DNA of 64,000 nt from Streptomyces sp. CB01249 (GTDB taxonomy: Bacteria > Actinomycetota > Actinomycetes > Streptomycetales > Streptomycetaceae): contig NZ_LISW01000001.1 of NCBI RefSeq assembly GCF_001905735.1, forward strand, positions 62,001-126,000, in the 5' to 3' direction. The translations under genes and the position numbers were made by a program. Below the pieces are notes generated by a model. The model ran no database searches, was not told the origin of the DNA, and saw only the letters and a program-made list of their open reading frames with translations. Shown piece after piece: positions 1 to 7,753 of the stretch (position 1 is its first letter; every line of letters starts with the position of its first letter).

Positions 1-1103
1 CCCCGGGCCTGGCCCTCCCCGAACACACCGCGCCGATTCCCCTCCACCCCTGGCAGGCCCGCGAACTGCGGAGCCGCCCCGAGGTCGCCGCCCTGCTCGA
101 CGCCGGACTCCTGCACGACCTCGGCCCGTACGGCGCCCCCTGGCACCCCACCTCCTCGGTGCGCACCGTGCACCGGCCGGGGACCGACCTGATGCTGAAG
201 CTCTCCCTCGGCGTCCGGATCACCAACTCCCGCCGGGAGAACCTCCGCAAGGAGCTCCACCGGGGCGTCGAGGTCCACCGGCTGCTCCGTACCGGACTCG
301 CCCGCGAGTGGCACGCGGCGCACCCCGGCTTCGACATCGTGCGCGACCCCGCCTGGCTCGCCGTCGACACCCCGGACGGCGCGCCCGTGCAGGGCCTCGA
401 CGTCATGCTCCGGCACAACCCCTTCAGCCGGGAGGACGACGCCGTCTGCATCGCCGGGCTCACCGCTCCCCGCCCCTGGCCGGGCCGGACCGGGCTGCAC
501 TCGCGCCTCGCCGACGTGGTCCACCGCCTCGCCGCGGACACCGGGCGGACGACGACCGCGGTGGCCGCCGAGTGGTTCCTGCGCTACCTGGAGCGCGTCG
601 TCCACCCGGTGCTGTGGCTCGACGCCCACGCCGGGGTCGCGCTCGAAGCCCACCAGCAGAACACCCTCGTCCTGCTGGACGCCGACGGCTGGCCCACCGG
701 CGGCCGTTACCGTGACAATCAGGGCTACTACTTCCGGGAATCGCACCGCGCCGCGCTCGACCACAGGCTCCCCGGCATCGGATCGGTCAGCGACACCTTC
801 GTCTCCGACGCCGTCACCGACGAACGCTTCGCGTACTACCTCGGCATCAACAACGTGTTCGGACTGATCGGGGCGTTCGGCTCCCAGGGGCTCGCCGACG
901 AGCAGATGCTCATCGACGCCTTCCGGCGCTTTCTGAAGTCGGCGGGCGAACTGGGTTCGCCGTTCCCCGCCCACCTGCTGGAAAACCCGCGCCTGCGCTG
1001 CAAGGCGAACATGCTGACCCGCCTGCACGGACTCGATGAACTGGTCGGCCCCGTCGACACCCAGTCCGTCTACGTCACCCTCACCAACCCCCTGCACGGC
1101 TGA
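1..1103 (+). CDS. NIS siderophore synthetase, IucA/IucC family (5' end outside window)
   Basis: The reading frame is open from the first bases of the window and ends in TGA, leaving about 366 visible residues of a family that is usually 550-620 aa. NRPS-independent siderophore (NIS) synthetases adenylate a carboxylate such as citrate or succinate and condense it with an amine or hydroxylamine in the cytoplasm. Visible family marks are HPWQ at visible residues 15-18, the block TSSVRTVHRP followed by LMLKLSL, and a ferric-reductase-like C-terminal part that includes HQQNTLV. It is followed at short distance by an IucB-like acyltransferase and a second NIS synthetase, so it is one gene of a siderophore operon. 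The product cannot be predicted from this piece. Confidence 0.88.
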   Translation, partial: PGLALPEHTAPIPLHPWQARELRSRPEVAALLDAGLLHDLGPYGAPWHPTSSVRTVHRPGTDLMLKLSLGVRITNSRRENLRKELHRGVEVHRLLRTGLAREWHAAHPGFDIVRDPAWLAVDTPDGAPVQGLDVMLRHNPFSREDDAVCIAGLTAPRPWPGRTGLHSRLADVVHRLAADTGRTTTAVAAEWFLRYLERVVHPVLWLDAHAGVALEAHQQNTLVLLDADGWPTGGRYRDNQGYYFRESHRAALDHRLPGIGSVSDTFVSDAVTDERFAYYLGINNVFGLIGAFGSQGLADEQMLIDAFRRFLKSAGELGSPFPAHLLENPRLRCKANMLTRLHGLDELVGPVDTQSVYVTLTNPLHG

Positions 1104-1166
1104 GGGCCGGGGCCGAAGAACCGATCGCCGAGAGCACCGCCGTGAGCTGAGAGAGGAGCGCCACCC

Positions 1167-1757
1167 GTGTCTCCCCCCGACGCGCCCGCCGGTCCCGTCC
1201 TCCGGGCGGAATGGCCCCCCGTCCCCACACCGGCCGGGGAGTTCCAGCTCGTCCCCGTCCGCCCGGAGCGCGATCTTCCGGCCCTCACCCGCTGGATGAA
1301 CGACCCCGTCGTCGCCGCCTTCTGGGAGCTGGCCGGCGACGAGAGCGTCACCGCCCGGCACCTCGCCCCCCAGCTCGCCGACGGCAGCCACAGCACGCCG
1401 TGCCTCGGGGTGCTGTCGGACGAGCCCATGAGCTACTGGGAGCTGTACCGCGCCGACCTCGACCCGCTCGCCCGCCACTACCCGGCCCGGCCGTACGACA
1501 TGGGCGTCCACCTCCTCATCGGTGAGGGCCGCCACCGGGGCCGGGGCACCGGCACGGTGCTGCTGCGCGCCGTGGCCGGCCTCGTGCTCGACCACGTCCC
1601 CATCTGCACCCGGGTCGTGGCCGAGCCCGACGTCCGTAACGCCCCGTCCGTCTCCGCGTTCCTGAGCGCCGGATTCCGCCTCTCCGCCGAGATCGAACTC
1701 CCGGAGAAGCGGGCCGCGCTGATGGTCCGCGACCGAACCCACCGCACCCGGCCATGA
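1167..1757 (+). CDS. IucB/AlcB-like siderophore GNAT acyltransferase
   Basis: A 196-aa acyltransferase of the RimJ/IucB type. These enzymes acylate an N-hydroxylated diamine (hydroxylysine, N-hydroxycadaverine or similar) to make the hydroxamate used by NIS synthetases. Family marks are MSYWELYRAD, YDMGVHLLIG, the acetyl-CoA loop RHRGRGTGTVLL and PDVRNAPSVSAF. The start is GTG, 8 nt behind a GAGAGGAG ribosome binding site. It lies 63 bp after one IucA/IucC gene and 60 bp before another, so the three genes are probably co-transcribed. The substrate is unknown because the amine decarboxylase or monooxygenase genes are not in the window. Confidence 0.85.
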   Translation: MSPPDAPAGPVLRAEWPPVPTPAGEFQLVPVRPERDLPALTRWMNDPVVAAFWELAGDESVTARHLAPQLADGSHSTPCLGVLSDEPMSYWELYRADLDPLARHYPARPYDMGVHLLIGEGRHRGRGTGTVLLRAVAGLVLDHVPICTRVVAEPDVRNAPSVSAFLSAGFRLSAEIELPEKRAALMVRDRTHRTRP

Positions 1758-1817
1758 ACGCATCCCCGACCCGTCCGCACCGCTCGAACCCCATCGGTTC
1801 CCACCCGAGGAGTCCCC

Positions 1818-3653
1818 GTGCCCACATACCCCGCGCACCACGACGCAACGGAGCCGCCCGCACTGCTCACCACCCCGGAGCTCAACCGGGACGCCTGGGA
1901 CCGGGCCGCCTCCCGGATGCTCGCGAAGATGCTCGGTGAATTCGCCTACGAGGAAGTCATCGAGCCGGCTCCGCGAACCGCCGGCGGCAGCACGTACACC
2001 CTCCCGCTGGACGACGGCGGCAGCCTCTCCTTCACCGCCCGGCGCGGCGTGTACGGGAGCTGGCGCGTCGATCCCGGATCGATCCGTGCGCAGGGCCCCG
2101 ACCCCGAGGCGGGCAGCGTGCCCTTCCGCGATCCGCTGCTGTTCGTGACCCGGGCCCGCCGCCTCCTCGGCCTCGACGGCGCCACGCTCGGCCACCTCCT
2201 CCGCGAGCTGACGACCACGCTCGCCGCGGACGCCCGCCTCGACCACACCGCCCTCACCGCCGCCGAACTCGCCGGTCTCGGCTACGCGGAGCTGGAGGGC
2301 CACCAGACCGGCCACCCCTGGATCGTCGCCAACAAGGGCCGGCTCGGCTTCTCCGCCACCGACGCCGCCCGCTACACGCCGGAGGCCCGCGAGCCCGTCC
2401 GGCTGCCCTGGCTCGCCGTCTCCCACCGGATCGCCGAGTACCGGGGCGTGCCCGCCCTCTCCACCCCGGACACGCTCTACACGCAGGAGCTCGACCCGGC
2501 CGTCCGCGCCTCCTTCGCCGACAGCCTGCGCGCACGCGGCCTGGACCCGGACGGCTATCACTACCTGCCGGTCCATCCCTGGCAGTGGGACGAGTGGATC
2601 GTGCCCCTGTTCGCACCGGCCATCGCCGCCGGAGACATCGTGCCCCTGCCCGCCGACCCGGACGTACGACTGCCGCAGCAGTCCATCCGCACCTTCGCCA
2701 ACCTCGCGCGGCCCGACCGCCACACGGTCAAGCTGCCGCTGTCGGTCCTCAACACCCTGGTCTGGCGCGGGCTGCCCACCGAGCGCACCATCGCCGCCCC
2801 CGCCGTCACCGGCTGGGTGCTGGGGCTGCGCGACAACGACCCGTTCCTGCGCGACACCTGCGGTGTGATCCTCCTCGGCGAGGTCGCCTCGGTCACCGTC
2901 GAGCACCCGCTTTACGACCACCTCCCCGAGGCGCCGTACCAGTTCAAGGAGATCCTCGGGGCGATCTGGCGCGAGCCGCTGCCGCCGCGCCTGGCACCGG
3001 GGGAGCGGGCCCGTACCCTCGCCTCCCTGCTCCACACCGACCCGGAGGGCCGCGCCTTCACCGCAGAGCTGGTCGAACGCTCCGGACTGGCGCCCACCGT
3101 CTGGCTGACCCGCCTCTTCGCCGCCCTGCTGCCGCCGCTGCTGCACTTCCTCTACCGCTACGGCCTTGTCTTCTCGCCCCACGGCGAGAACGCGATCGTG
3201 GTCTTCGACGAGCAGGACGTGCCCGTGCGCCTCGCGATCAAGGACTTCGTGGACGACGTCAACGTGAGCGCGCAGCCGCTGCCCGAGCACGACACCATGC
3301 CGCCGGACGTGCGCCGCGTCCTGCTGACCGAGGAACCGGCGTTCCTCACCCAGTTCATCCACTCCGGGCTCTTCACCGGGGTCTTCAGGTTTCTCTCCCC
3401 GCTCTGCGAGGAACAGCTCGGCGTCCCCGAGGGCGAATTCTGGTCACTCGTCCGGGCGGAGATCCTGCGCTACCACGCCCGCTTCCCCGAGCTGAAGGAG
3501 CGGTTCGAGATGTTCGACATGCTCACCCCGCGCATCGACCGCCTCTGTCTGAACCGGAACCGCCTGCATCTGGACGGCTACCGCGACCGGCCCGTACGCC
3601 CGCACGCGGCGGTCCACGGCAGCGTGGCCAACCCGCTCCACCTCTCCGAGTGA
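1818..3653 (+). CDS. NIS siderophore synthetase, IucA/IucC family (second copy)
   Basis: A full-length 611-aa NIS synthetase. Motifs in order are GHPW (165-168) with GRLGFS (174-179), HPWQW (253-257), QQSIRT (287-292), KLPLS (305-309), and in the C-terminal half HGENAIVVFDE followed by KDFVDDVN, which are ATP- and substrate-binding elements of the family. The GTG start is preceded by CGAGGAG. The usual family motif reads roughly GHPxHPxxKxRxGFS; here the middle is IVANK, which sets it apart from DesD as I remember it. Two synthetases in one operon suggest two successive condensations or an asymmetric product. I do not call it desD, because the desABC genes are absent and the neighbours (dinG-type helicase, lexA) are not those of the desferrioxamine locus. 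Confidence 0.9.
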   Translation: MPTYPAHHDATEPPALLTTPELNRDAWDRAASRMLAKMLGEFAYEEVIEPAPRTAGGSTYTLPLDDGGSLSFTARRGVYGSWRVDPGSIRAQGPDPEAGSVPFRDPLLFVTRARRLLGLDGATLGHLLRELTTTLAADARLDHTALTAAELAGLGYAELEGHQTGHPWIVANKGRLGFSATDAARYTPEAREPVRLPWLAVSHRIAEYRGVPALSTPDTLYTQELDPAVRASFADSLRARGLDPDGYHYLPVHPWQWDEWIVPLFAPAIAAGDIVPLPADPDVRLPQQSIRTFANLARPDRHTVKLPLSVLNTLVWRGLPTERTIAAPAVTGWVLGLRDNDPFLRDTCGVILLGEVASVTVEHPLYDHLPEAPYQFKEILGAIWREPLPPRLAPGERARTLASLLHTDPEGRAFTAELVERSGLAPTVWLTRLFAALLPPLLHFLYRYGLVFSPHGENAIVVFDEQDVPVRLAIKDFVDDVNVSAQPLPEHDTMPPDVRRVLLTEEPAFLTQFIHSGLFTGVFRFLSPLCEEQLGVPEGEFWSLVRAEILRYHARFPELKERFEMFDMLTPRIDRLCLNRNRLHLDGYRDRPVRPHAAVHGSVANPLHLSE

Positions 3654-3688
3654 GGCCGGGAGTGCCCGTCGATGTCAGCGGCGCCCCG

Positions 3689-3694
3689 TAGGCT
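3689..3694 (+). promoter_or_regulatory. Candidate -10 element of the DinG-type helicase gene
   Basis: TAGGCT lies 9 nt before the ATG, which would give a very short or no leader. No ribosome binding site is visible. The spacing is slightly longer than in the clearer leaderless cases of this window. Confidence 0.4.
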
Positions 3695-3703
3695 GGCCGG
3701 GCT

Positions 3704-5674
3704 ATGACGAAGCCATCCCTCCCCGAGCTCCTGCACGCCGCCGTGACCGCCGTCGGCGGTACGGAGAGGCCAGGCCAGGCCGCCATGGCCGCCGCCGTCG
3801 CCGAGGCCGTAGACGACCAATCCCACCTGCTCGTCCAGGCCGGCACGGGAACGGGCAAGTCGCTCGGCTACCTGGTGCCGGCCCTGGCGCACGGCGAGCG
3901 CGTCGTCGTGGCCACGGCGACGCTGGCCCTCCAGCGCCAGCTCGTGGAGCGCGATCTGCCGCGTACGGTCGACGCGCTGCATCCGCTGCTGCGCCGCCGC
4001 CCCCAGTTCGCCATGCTCAAGGGCCGGTCGAACTACCTCTGCCTGCACCGGCTCCACGAGGGCGTGCCGCAGGACGAGGAGGAGGGGCTGTTCGACCAGT
4101 TCGAGGCGGCCGCCCCGTCGAGCAAGCTCGGCCAGGACCTGCTGCGCATGCGCGACTGGGCCGACGAGACGGAGACGGGCGACCGGGACGACCTCACGCC
4201 CGGTGTCTCGGACCGCGCCTGGGCGCAGATCTCGGTCTCCTCGCGGGAGTGCCTGGGCGCGAGCAAGTGCGCGTACGGGGCGGAGTGCTTCGCCGAGCAG
4301 GCCAGGGAGCGGGCCAAGCTCGCCGATGTGGTCGTCACCAACCACGCGCTGCTGGCGATCGACGCCATCGAGGGCGCCCCGGTGCTCCCGCAGCACGAGG
4401 TGCTGATCGTGGACGAGGCCCACGAGCTGGTCTCCCGGGTCACCGGTGTCGCCACCGGCGAGCTCACCCCCGGCCAGGTCAACCGCGCGGTGCGCCGCGC
4501 CTCGAAGCTGGTCAACGAGAAGGCGGCCGACGCGCTGCTGACCGCCTCCGAGGGCTTCGAGCGGGTCATGGAGCTGGCGCTGCCCGGGCGCCTGGAGGAG
4601 GTCCCGGAGGACCTGGGGTACGCGCTGATGGCCCTGCGGGACGCCGCGCGTACGGTGATCTCCGCGATCGGCGCCACGCGGGACAAGTCCGTCCAGGACG
4701 AGGACGCGGTCCGCAAGCAGGCGCTGGCCTCGGTGGAGTCCATCCACGCCGTCGCCGAGCGCATCACGCAGGGCTCCGAGTACGACGTCGTCTGGTACGA
4801 GCGCCACGACCGGTTCGGCGCCTCGGTGCGGGTCGCCCCGCTCTCCGTCTCCGGGCTGCTGCGCGAGAAGCTGTTCGCCGAGCGCTCCGTCGTGCTCACC
4901 TCCGCCACCCTCAAGCTGGGCGGCGACTTCAACGGGGTGGGCGCCTCCCTGGGGCTCGCCCCGGAGGGCACGGCCGGTGAGGACGTCCCCCAGTGGAAGG
5001 GGCTGGACGTCGGCTCGCCCTTCGACTACCCGAAGCAGGGGATCCTGTACGTCGCGCGGCATCTGGCGACCCCCGGCCGCGAGGGCTCCCGCACGGACAT
5101 GCTGGACGAGCTGTCCGAGCTCATCGAGGCGGCCGGCGGGCGCACGCTGGGGCTGTTCTCCTCCATGCGGGCGGCCAAGGCGGCCGCCGAGGAACTGCGT
5201 GAACGGCTGGACAAGCCGATCCTGCTCCAGGGCGAGGAGACGCTGGGCGAGCTGATCAAGAATTTCGCCGCCGACCCGGAGACCTGCCTCTTCGGCACGC
5301 TGTCGCTGTGGCAGGGCGTGGACGTGCCGGGGGCGAGCTGTCAGCTCGTGATCATGGACCGGATCCCGTTCCCCCGGCCCGACGACCCGCTGATGAGCGC
5401 GCGCCAGAAGGCGGTGGAGGAGGCCGGGGGCAACGGCTTCATGGCGGTGGCGGCCACGCATGCCGCGCTGCTGATGGCTCAGGGCGCCGGCCGTCTCGTC
5501 CGGGCCACGGGGGACAAGGGGGTCGTCGCGGTGCTCGATCCGCGTCTGGCCAACGCGCGCTACGGCAGCTATCTGCGGGCCTCGCTGCCCGATTTCTGGT
5601 ACACCACCGACCGTAACCAGGCCCGCCGCTCGCTCGCCGCGATCGACGCGGCGGCCAAGGCGGACGGGCGGTAG
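3704..5674 (+). CDS. DinG/Rad3-type ATP-dependent DNA helicase with Fe-S cluster motif
   Basis: A 656-aa superfamily 2 helicase of the DinG/XPD group, which unwinds DNA 5' to 3' and resolves D-loops, R-loops and G-quadruplexes. It carries Walker A GTGTGKS (47-53), four cysteines that fit the Fe-S cluster (Cys113, Cys183, Cys189, Cys195), the DEAH box VDEAH (236-240), and the C-terminal helicase motifs LFSSMRAAKA, LWQGVDVPG and QGAGRLVR. The last block is motif VI. It faces lexA convergently across a perfect terminator palindrome. DinG is an SOS gene in E. coli, but I see no LexA box upstream of this copy. Confidence 0.9.
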   Translation: MTKPSLPELLHAAVTAVGGTERPGQAAMAAAVAEAVDDQSHLLVQAGTGTGKSLGYLVPALAHGERVVVATATLALQRQLVERDLPRTVDALHPLLRRRPQFAMLKGRSNYLCLHRLHEGVPQDEEEGLFDQFEAAAPSSKLGQDLLRMRDWADETETGDRDDLTPGVSDRAWAQISVSSRECLGASKCAYGAECFAEQARERAKLADVVVTNHALLAIDAIEGAPVLPQHEVLIVDEAHELVSRVTGVATGELTPGQVNRAVRRASKLVNEKAADALLTASEGFERVMELALPGRLEEVPEDLGYALMALRDAARTVISAIGATRDKSVQDEDAVRKQALASVESIHAVAERITQGSEYDVVWYERHDRFGASVRVAPLSVSGLLREKLFAERSVVLTSATLKLGGDFNGVGASLGLAPEGTAGEDVPQWKGLDVGSPFDYPKQGILYVARHLATPGREGSRTDMLDELSELIEAAGGRTLGLFSSMRAAKAAAEELRERLDKPILLQGEETLGELIKNFAADPETCLFGTLSLWQGVDVPGASCQLVIMDRIPFPRPDDPLMSARQKAVEEAGGNGFMAVAATHAALLMAQGAGRLVRATGDKGVVAVLDPRLANARYGSYLRASLPDFWYTTDRNQARRSLAAIDAAAKADGR

Positions 5675-5692
5675 CCCCTCGGGGGCGTACAC

Positions 5693-5741
5693 GAGAAGGT
5701 GCCCCTGGACCGGCGCGAAGCCGGTCCAGGGGCACCTTCTC
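5693..5741. terminator. Bidirectional terminator hairpin between the DinG-type helicase gene and lexA
   Basis: Perfect inverted repeat with 21-nt arms (5693-5713 and 5721-5741) and a 7-nt loop CGCGAAG, starting 19 nt after the helicase stop and ending 23 nt past the lexA stop. It serves both converging genes. There is no U tract, as is usual in Streptomyces. Confidence 0.85.
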
Positions 5742-5764
5742 CCAGAGAGCGTGAGGTGCGGGTC

Positions 5765-6559
5765 TCAGACCCTGCGCAGCACCGCGACGACCTTGCCGAG
5801 GATGGTCGCCTCGTCGCCGGGGATCGGCTGGTACGCGGCGTTGTGAGGGAGCAGCCAGACATGGCCGTCCTCGCGCTTGAAGCGCTTCACGGTGGCCTCG
5901 CCGTCCAGCATGGCGGCCACGATGTCACCGTTCTCCGCGACGGGCTGGCGGCGCACGGTGACCCAGTCGCCGTCACAGATCGCCGCCTCGATCATCGAGT
6001 CACCGACGACCTTGAGGACGAAGAGCTCGCCGTCGCCCACCAGTTGGCGGGGGAGCGGGAAGACGTCCTCGACGGACTCCTCGGCGAGGATCGGCCCACC
6101 GGCGGCGATCCGGCCCACCAGCGGCACGTAGGAGGCGGCGGGCTTGCCCGTGGTGTCGGTCGGCTGCGTGCTCGGCTGGTCCGAGCCGCGTACCTCGTAC
6201 GCCCGGGGGCGGTGCGGGTCGCGGCGCAGGAAGCCCTTCCGCTCCAGCGCCATCAGCTGATGGGCGACGGAGGAGGTGCTGGAGAGGCCCACCGCCTGAC
6301 CGATCTCCCGCATCGACGGCGGATAGCCACGCCGCTGCACGGAATCCCGGATGACCTCGATCACCCGCCGCTGCCGGTCCGTGAGCCCCGAGCTGTCCGC
6401 CCGGATTCCGGGAGGTCGTCCGGGGAGCGAGCGCGCTGGGCGCCCGGGCTCCGGGCCCTCCGTGTTCGTGACTGAGTCATTCATGGCATGCACCGGCTCG
6501 AGTCGGCTCTGGGAGCGGTCCTGGGCAGTGATGATGGCACTGTCTGCGGTGGTGGTCAC
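5765..6559 (-). CDS. lexA: SOS repressor LexA
   Basis: A 264-aa LexA. The N-terminal winged helix-turn-helix contains [16 protein letters not shown] and the recognition region [15 protein letters not shown]. The S24 autoprotease domain has the self-cleavage bond Ala153-Gly154 in RIAAG, the catalytic Ser188 in VVGDSM and the catalytic Lys225 in ATVKRF. RecA-stimulated cleavage at this bond derepresses the SOS regulon. I chose the GTG at 6559 because GAGAGGGG lies 8 nt before it. An ATG at 6484 would give a shorter form that still contains all domains. A LexA box lies 65 bp upstream, so the gene should be autorepressed. Confidence 0.96.
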   Translation of the reverse strand: MTTTADSAIITAQDRSQSRLEPVHAMNDSVTNTEGPEPGRPARSLPGRPPGIRADSSGLTDRQRRVIEVIRDSVQRRGYPPSMREIGQAVGLSSTSSVAHQLMALERKGFLRRDPHRPRAYEVRGSDQPSTQPTDTTGKPAASYVPLVGRIAAGGPILAEESVEDVFPLPRQLVGDGELFVLKVVGDSMIEAAICDGDWVTVRRQPVAENGDIVAAMLDGEATVKRFKREDGHVWLLPHNAAYQPIPGDEATILGKVVAVLRRV

Positions 6560-6623
6560 GTCGGCGGCCCCTCTCGAATGGTCTCCCTGGCTGCACAACG
6601 GTAGTAGCTTTCGAAAGGTTGCG

Positions 6624-6639
6624 CCAAACACACGTTCGA
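6624..6639. promoter_or_regulatory. LexA box (SOS box) of lexA
   Basis: CCAAACACACGTTCGA on the + strand reads TCGAACGTGTGTTTGG toward lexA, and matches the actinobacterial/Gram-positive SOS box TCGAAC-N4-GTTYGA at all but one defined position. It lies 65-80 bp upstream of the lexA GTG, a standard place for autorepression. Confidence 0.8.
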
Positions 6640-6917
6640 GTGAAAAACGAATAAAAGACTGTCCGGGTTCCACCGCCAGGTGTATGAGGCTGCCTACAGT
6701 GCGCGACGAGCCCGCGCCGCCGAGGGTGTCGCGGCTCGCCTCGGTGGTGCTTGCGGCCGCCCCTGGACCGTAACGCGGCGCCCCGCGCGGGCCCGTCGTG
6801 GGGTGGCCGCCCGGTCGTCCGTCGTCCGGGTGCTTCCCGTACCCTCTTGGTCGGCCTTACGCTGCCTTCCGGCCGCCCTCCGGCGCGACACGCGCGTAGG
6901 GCTGAATGCGCGGCCGG

Positions 6918-6933
6918 ACCCAAGATCTAGTGG
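6918..6933. promoter_or_regulatory. NrdR box 1 of nrdRJ
   Basis: ACCCAAGATCTAGTGG matches the NrdR box consensus acaCwAtATaTwGtGt at 12 of 16 positions. It pairs with a second half-conserved box exactly 32 bp downstream, the three-turn spacing known for NrdR box pairs. Confidence 0.65.
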
Positions 6934-6949
6934 TTGGATAGTTCCGACC

Positions 6950-6965
6950 GCCCCGAATGTAGTGG
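6950..6965. promoter_or_regulatory. NrdR box 2 of nrdRJ
   Basis: GCCCCGAATGTAGTGG matches the consensus at 9 of 16 positions, including the conserved TAGTG half. It shares AT-TAGTGG-type sequence with box 1 at a 32-bp offset. Its strength is mainly positional. Confidence 0.55.
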
Positions 6966-7076
6966 TCCCCCGTCTATCGGGGGTGCGGTCATCGCCTATG
7001 CTTGAGACCGCTTCGAGGGCCCCCGACCGGGCCTGAAGAGGCTATTCAGTCGTGCTGTGAAGGAGGGTTGGGAGCC

Positions 7077-7589
7077 ATGCACTGCCCCTTCTGCAGGCAC
7101 CCCGACAGCCGGGTCGTCGACAGTCGCACCACCGACGACGGGACCTCGATCCGCCGGCGCCGCCAGTGTCCCGACTGCTCCCGCCGCTTCACCACGGTGG
7201 AGACGTGCTCACTCATGGTGGTCAAGCGCAGCGGGGTCACCGAACCCTTCAGCCGCACCAAGGTCATCTCGGGTGTGCGCAAGGCGTGCCAGGGGCGGCC
7301 CGTCACCGAGGACGCGCTCGCCAAGCTGGGCCAGCGGGTCGAGGAGGCGGTGCGCGCGACCGGCAGCGCCGAGCTGACGACGCACGACGTGGGCCTGGCC
7401 ATCCTGGGCCCCCTGCAGGAACTCGACCTCGTCGCCTACCTGCGCTTCGCGTCCGTGTACCGGGCGTTCGACAGCCTCGAAGACTTCGAGGCCGCCATCA
7501 CGGAACTCCGTGAGCGGCGGCCCCACGCGGAATCATGCGGGAGCGGCGAGACCCTCGAGGTCCCCGCCCCCGCCGTCGCCGCCGACTGA
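7077..7589 (+). CDS. nrdR: Transcriptional repressor NrdR
   Basis: A 170-aa NrdR, the nucleotide-sensing repressor of ribonucleotide reductase genes. The N-terminal zinc ribbon has Cys3, Cys6, Cys31 and Cys34 (MHCPFC and CPDC). The ATP-cone follows ([35 protein letters not shown]). The ATG at 7077 is preceded by AAGGAGGG about 9 nt upstream and begins the invariant MHCPFC, so upstream in-frame starts are rejected. It is the first gene of an nrdR-nrdJ operon and probably represses its own promoter through the two boxes upstream. Confidence 0.97.
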   Translation: MHCPFCRHPDSRVVDSRTTDDGTSIRRRRQCPDCSRRFTTVETCSLMVVKRSGVTEPFSRTKVISGVRKACQGRPVTEDALAKLGQRVEEAVRATGSAELTTHDVGLAILGPLQELDLVAYLRFASVYRAFDSLEDFEAAITELRERRPHAESCGSGETLEVPAPAVAAD

Positions 7590-7753
7590 GCGGCAGCAGC
7601 CGGCCGCGTCGATCGGGGGATCGCGCGGCCCGGCACCTGGACCTTGCTCCGGGCGACGTATGACGAATGCGGCGGCCGAAGCATCAGACACACACTGTGC
7701 CCGGGGAAGTTCTCGGCACTTCAGGGCGTTTTTGCCCACATATGGGAGGCGGC

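Larger units (their letters stand above)
6560..7076. other. Divergent lexA / nrdRJ promoter region
   Basis: 517 bp without a convincing gene. The lexA side (6560-6700) is comparatively AT-rich and holds the LexA box. The nrdR side (6910-7076) holds two NrdR boxes and the nrdR ribosome binding site. The middle part shows no element I can name. Confidence 0.6.

Noticed and set aside
1818..3653. Naming the second NIS synthetase desD
   Set aside because: No desA, desB or desC genes adjoin, and the neighbours are dinG- and lexA-type. Only the family is supported.
3578..5692. Long antisense open frame (704 aa) over the DinG-type helicase gene
   Set aside because: Its amino-acid composition is Leu/Gly/Arg-rich and without any domain, as expected for the complementary frame of a GC-rich gene, while the + strand has complete helicase motifs.
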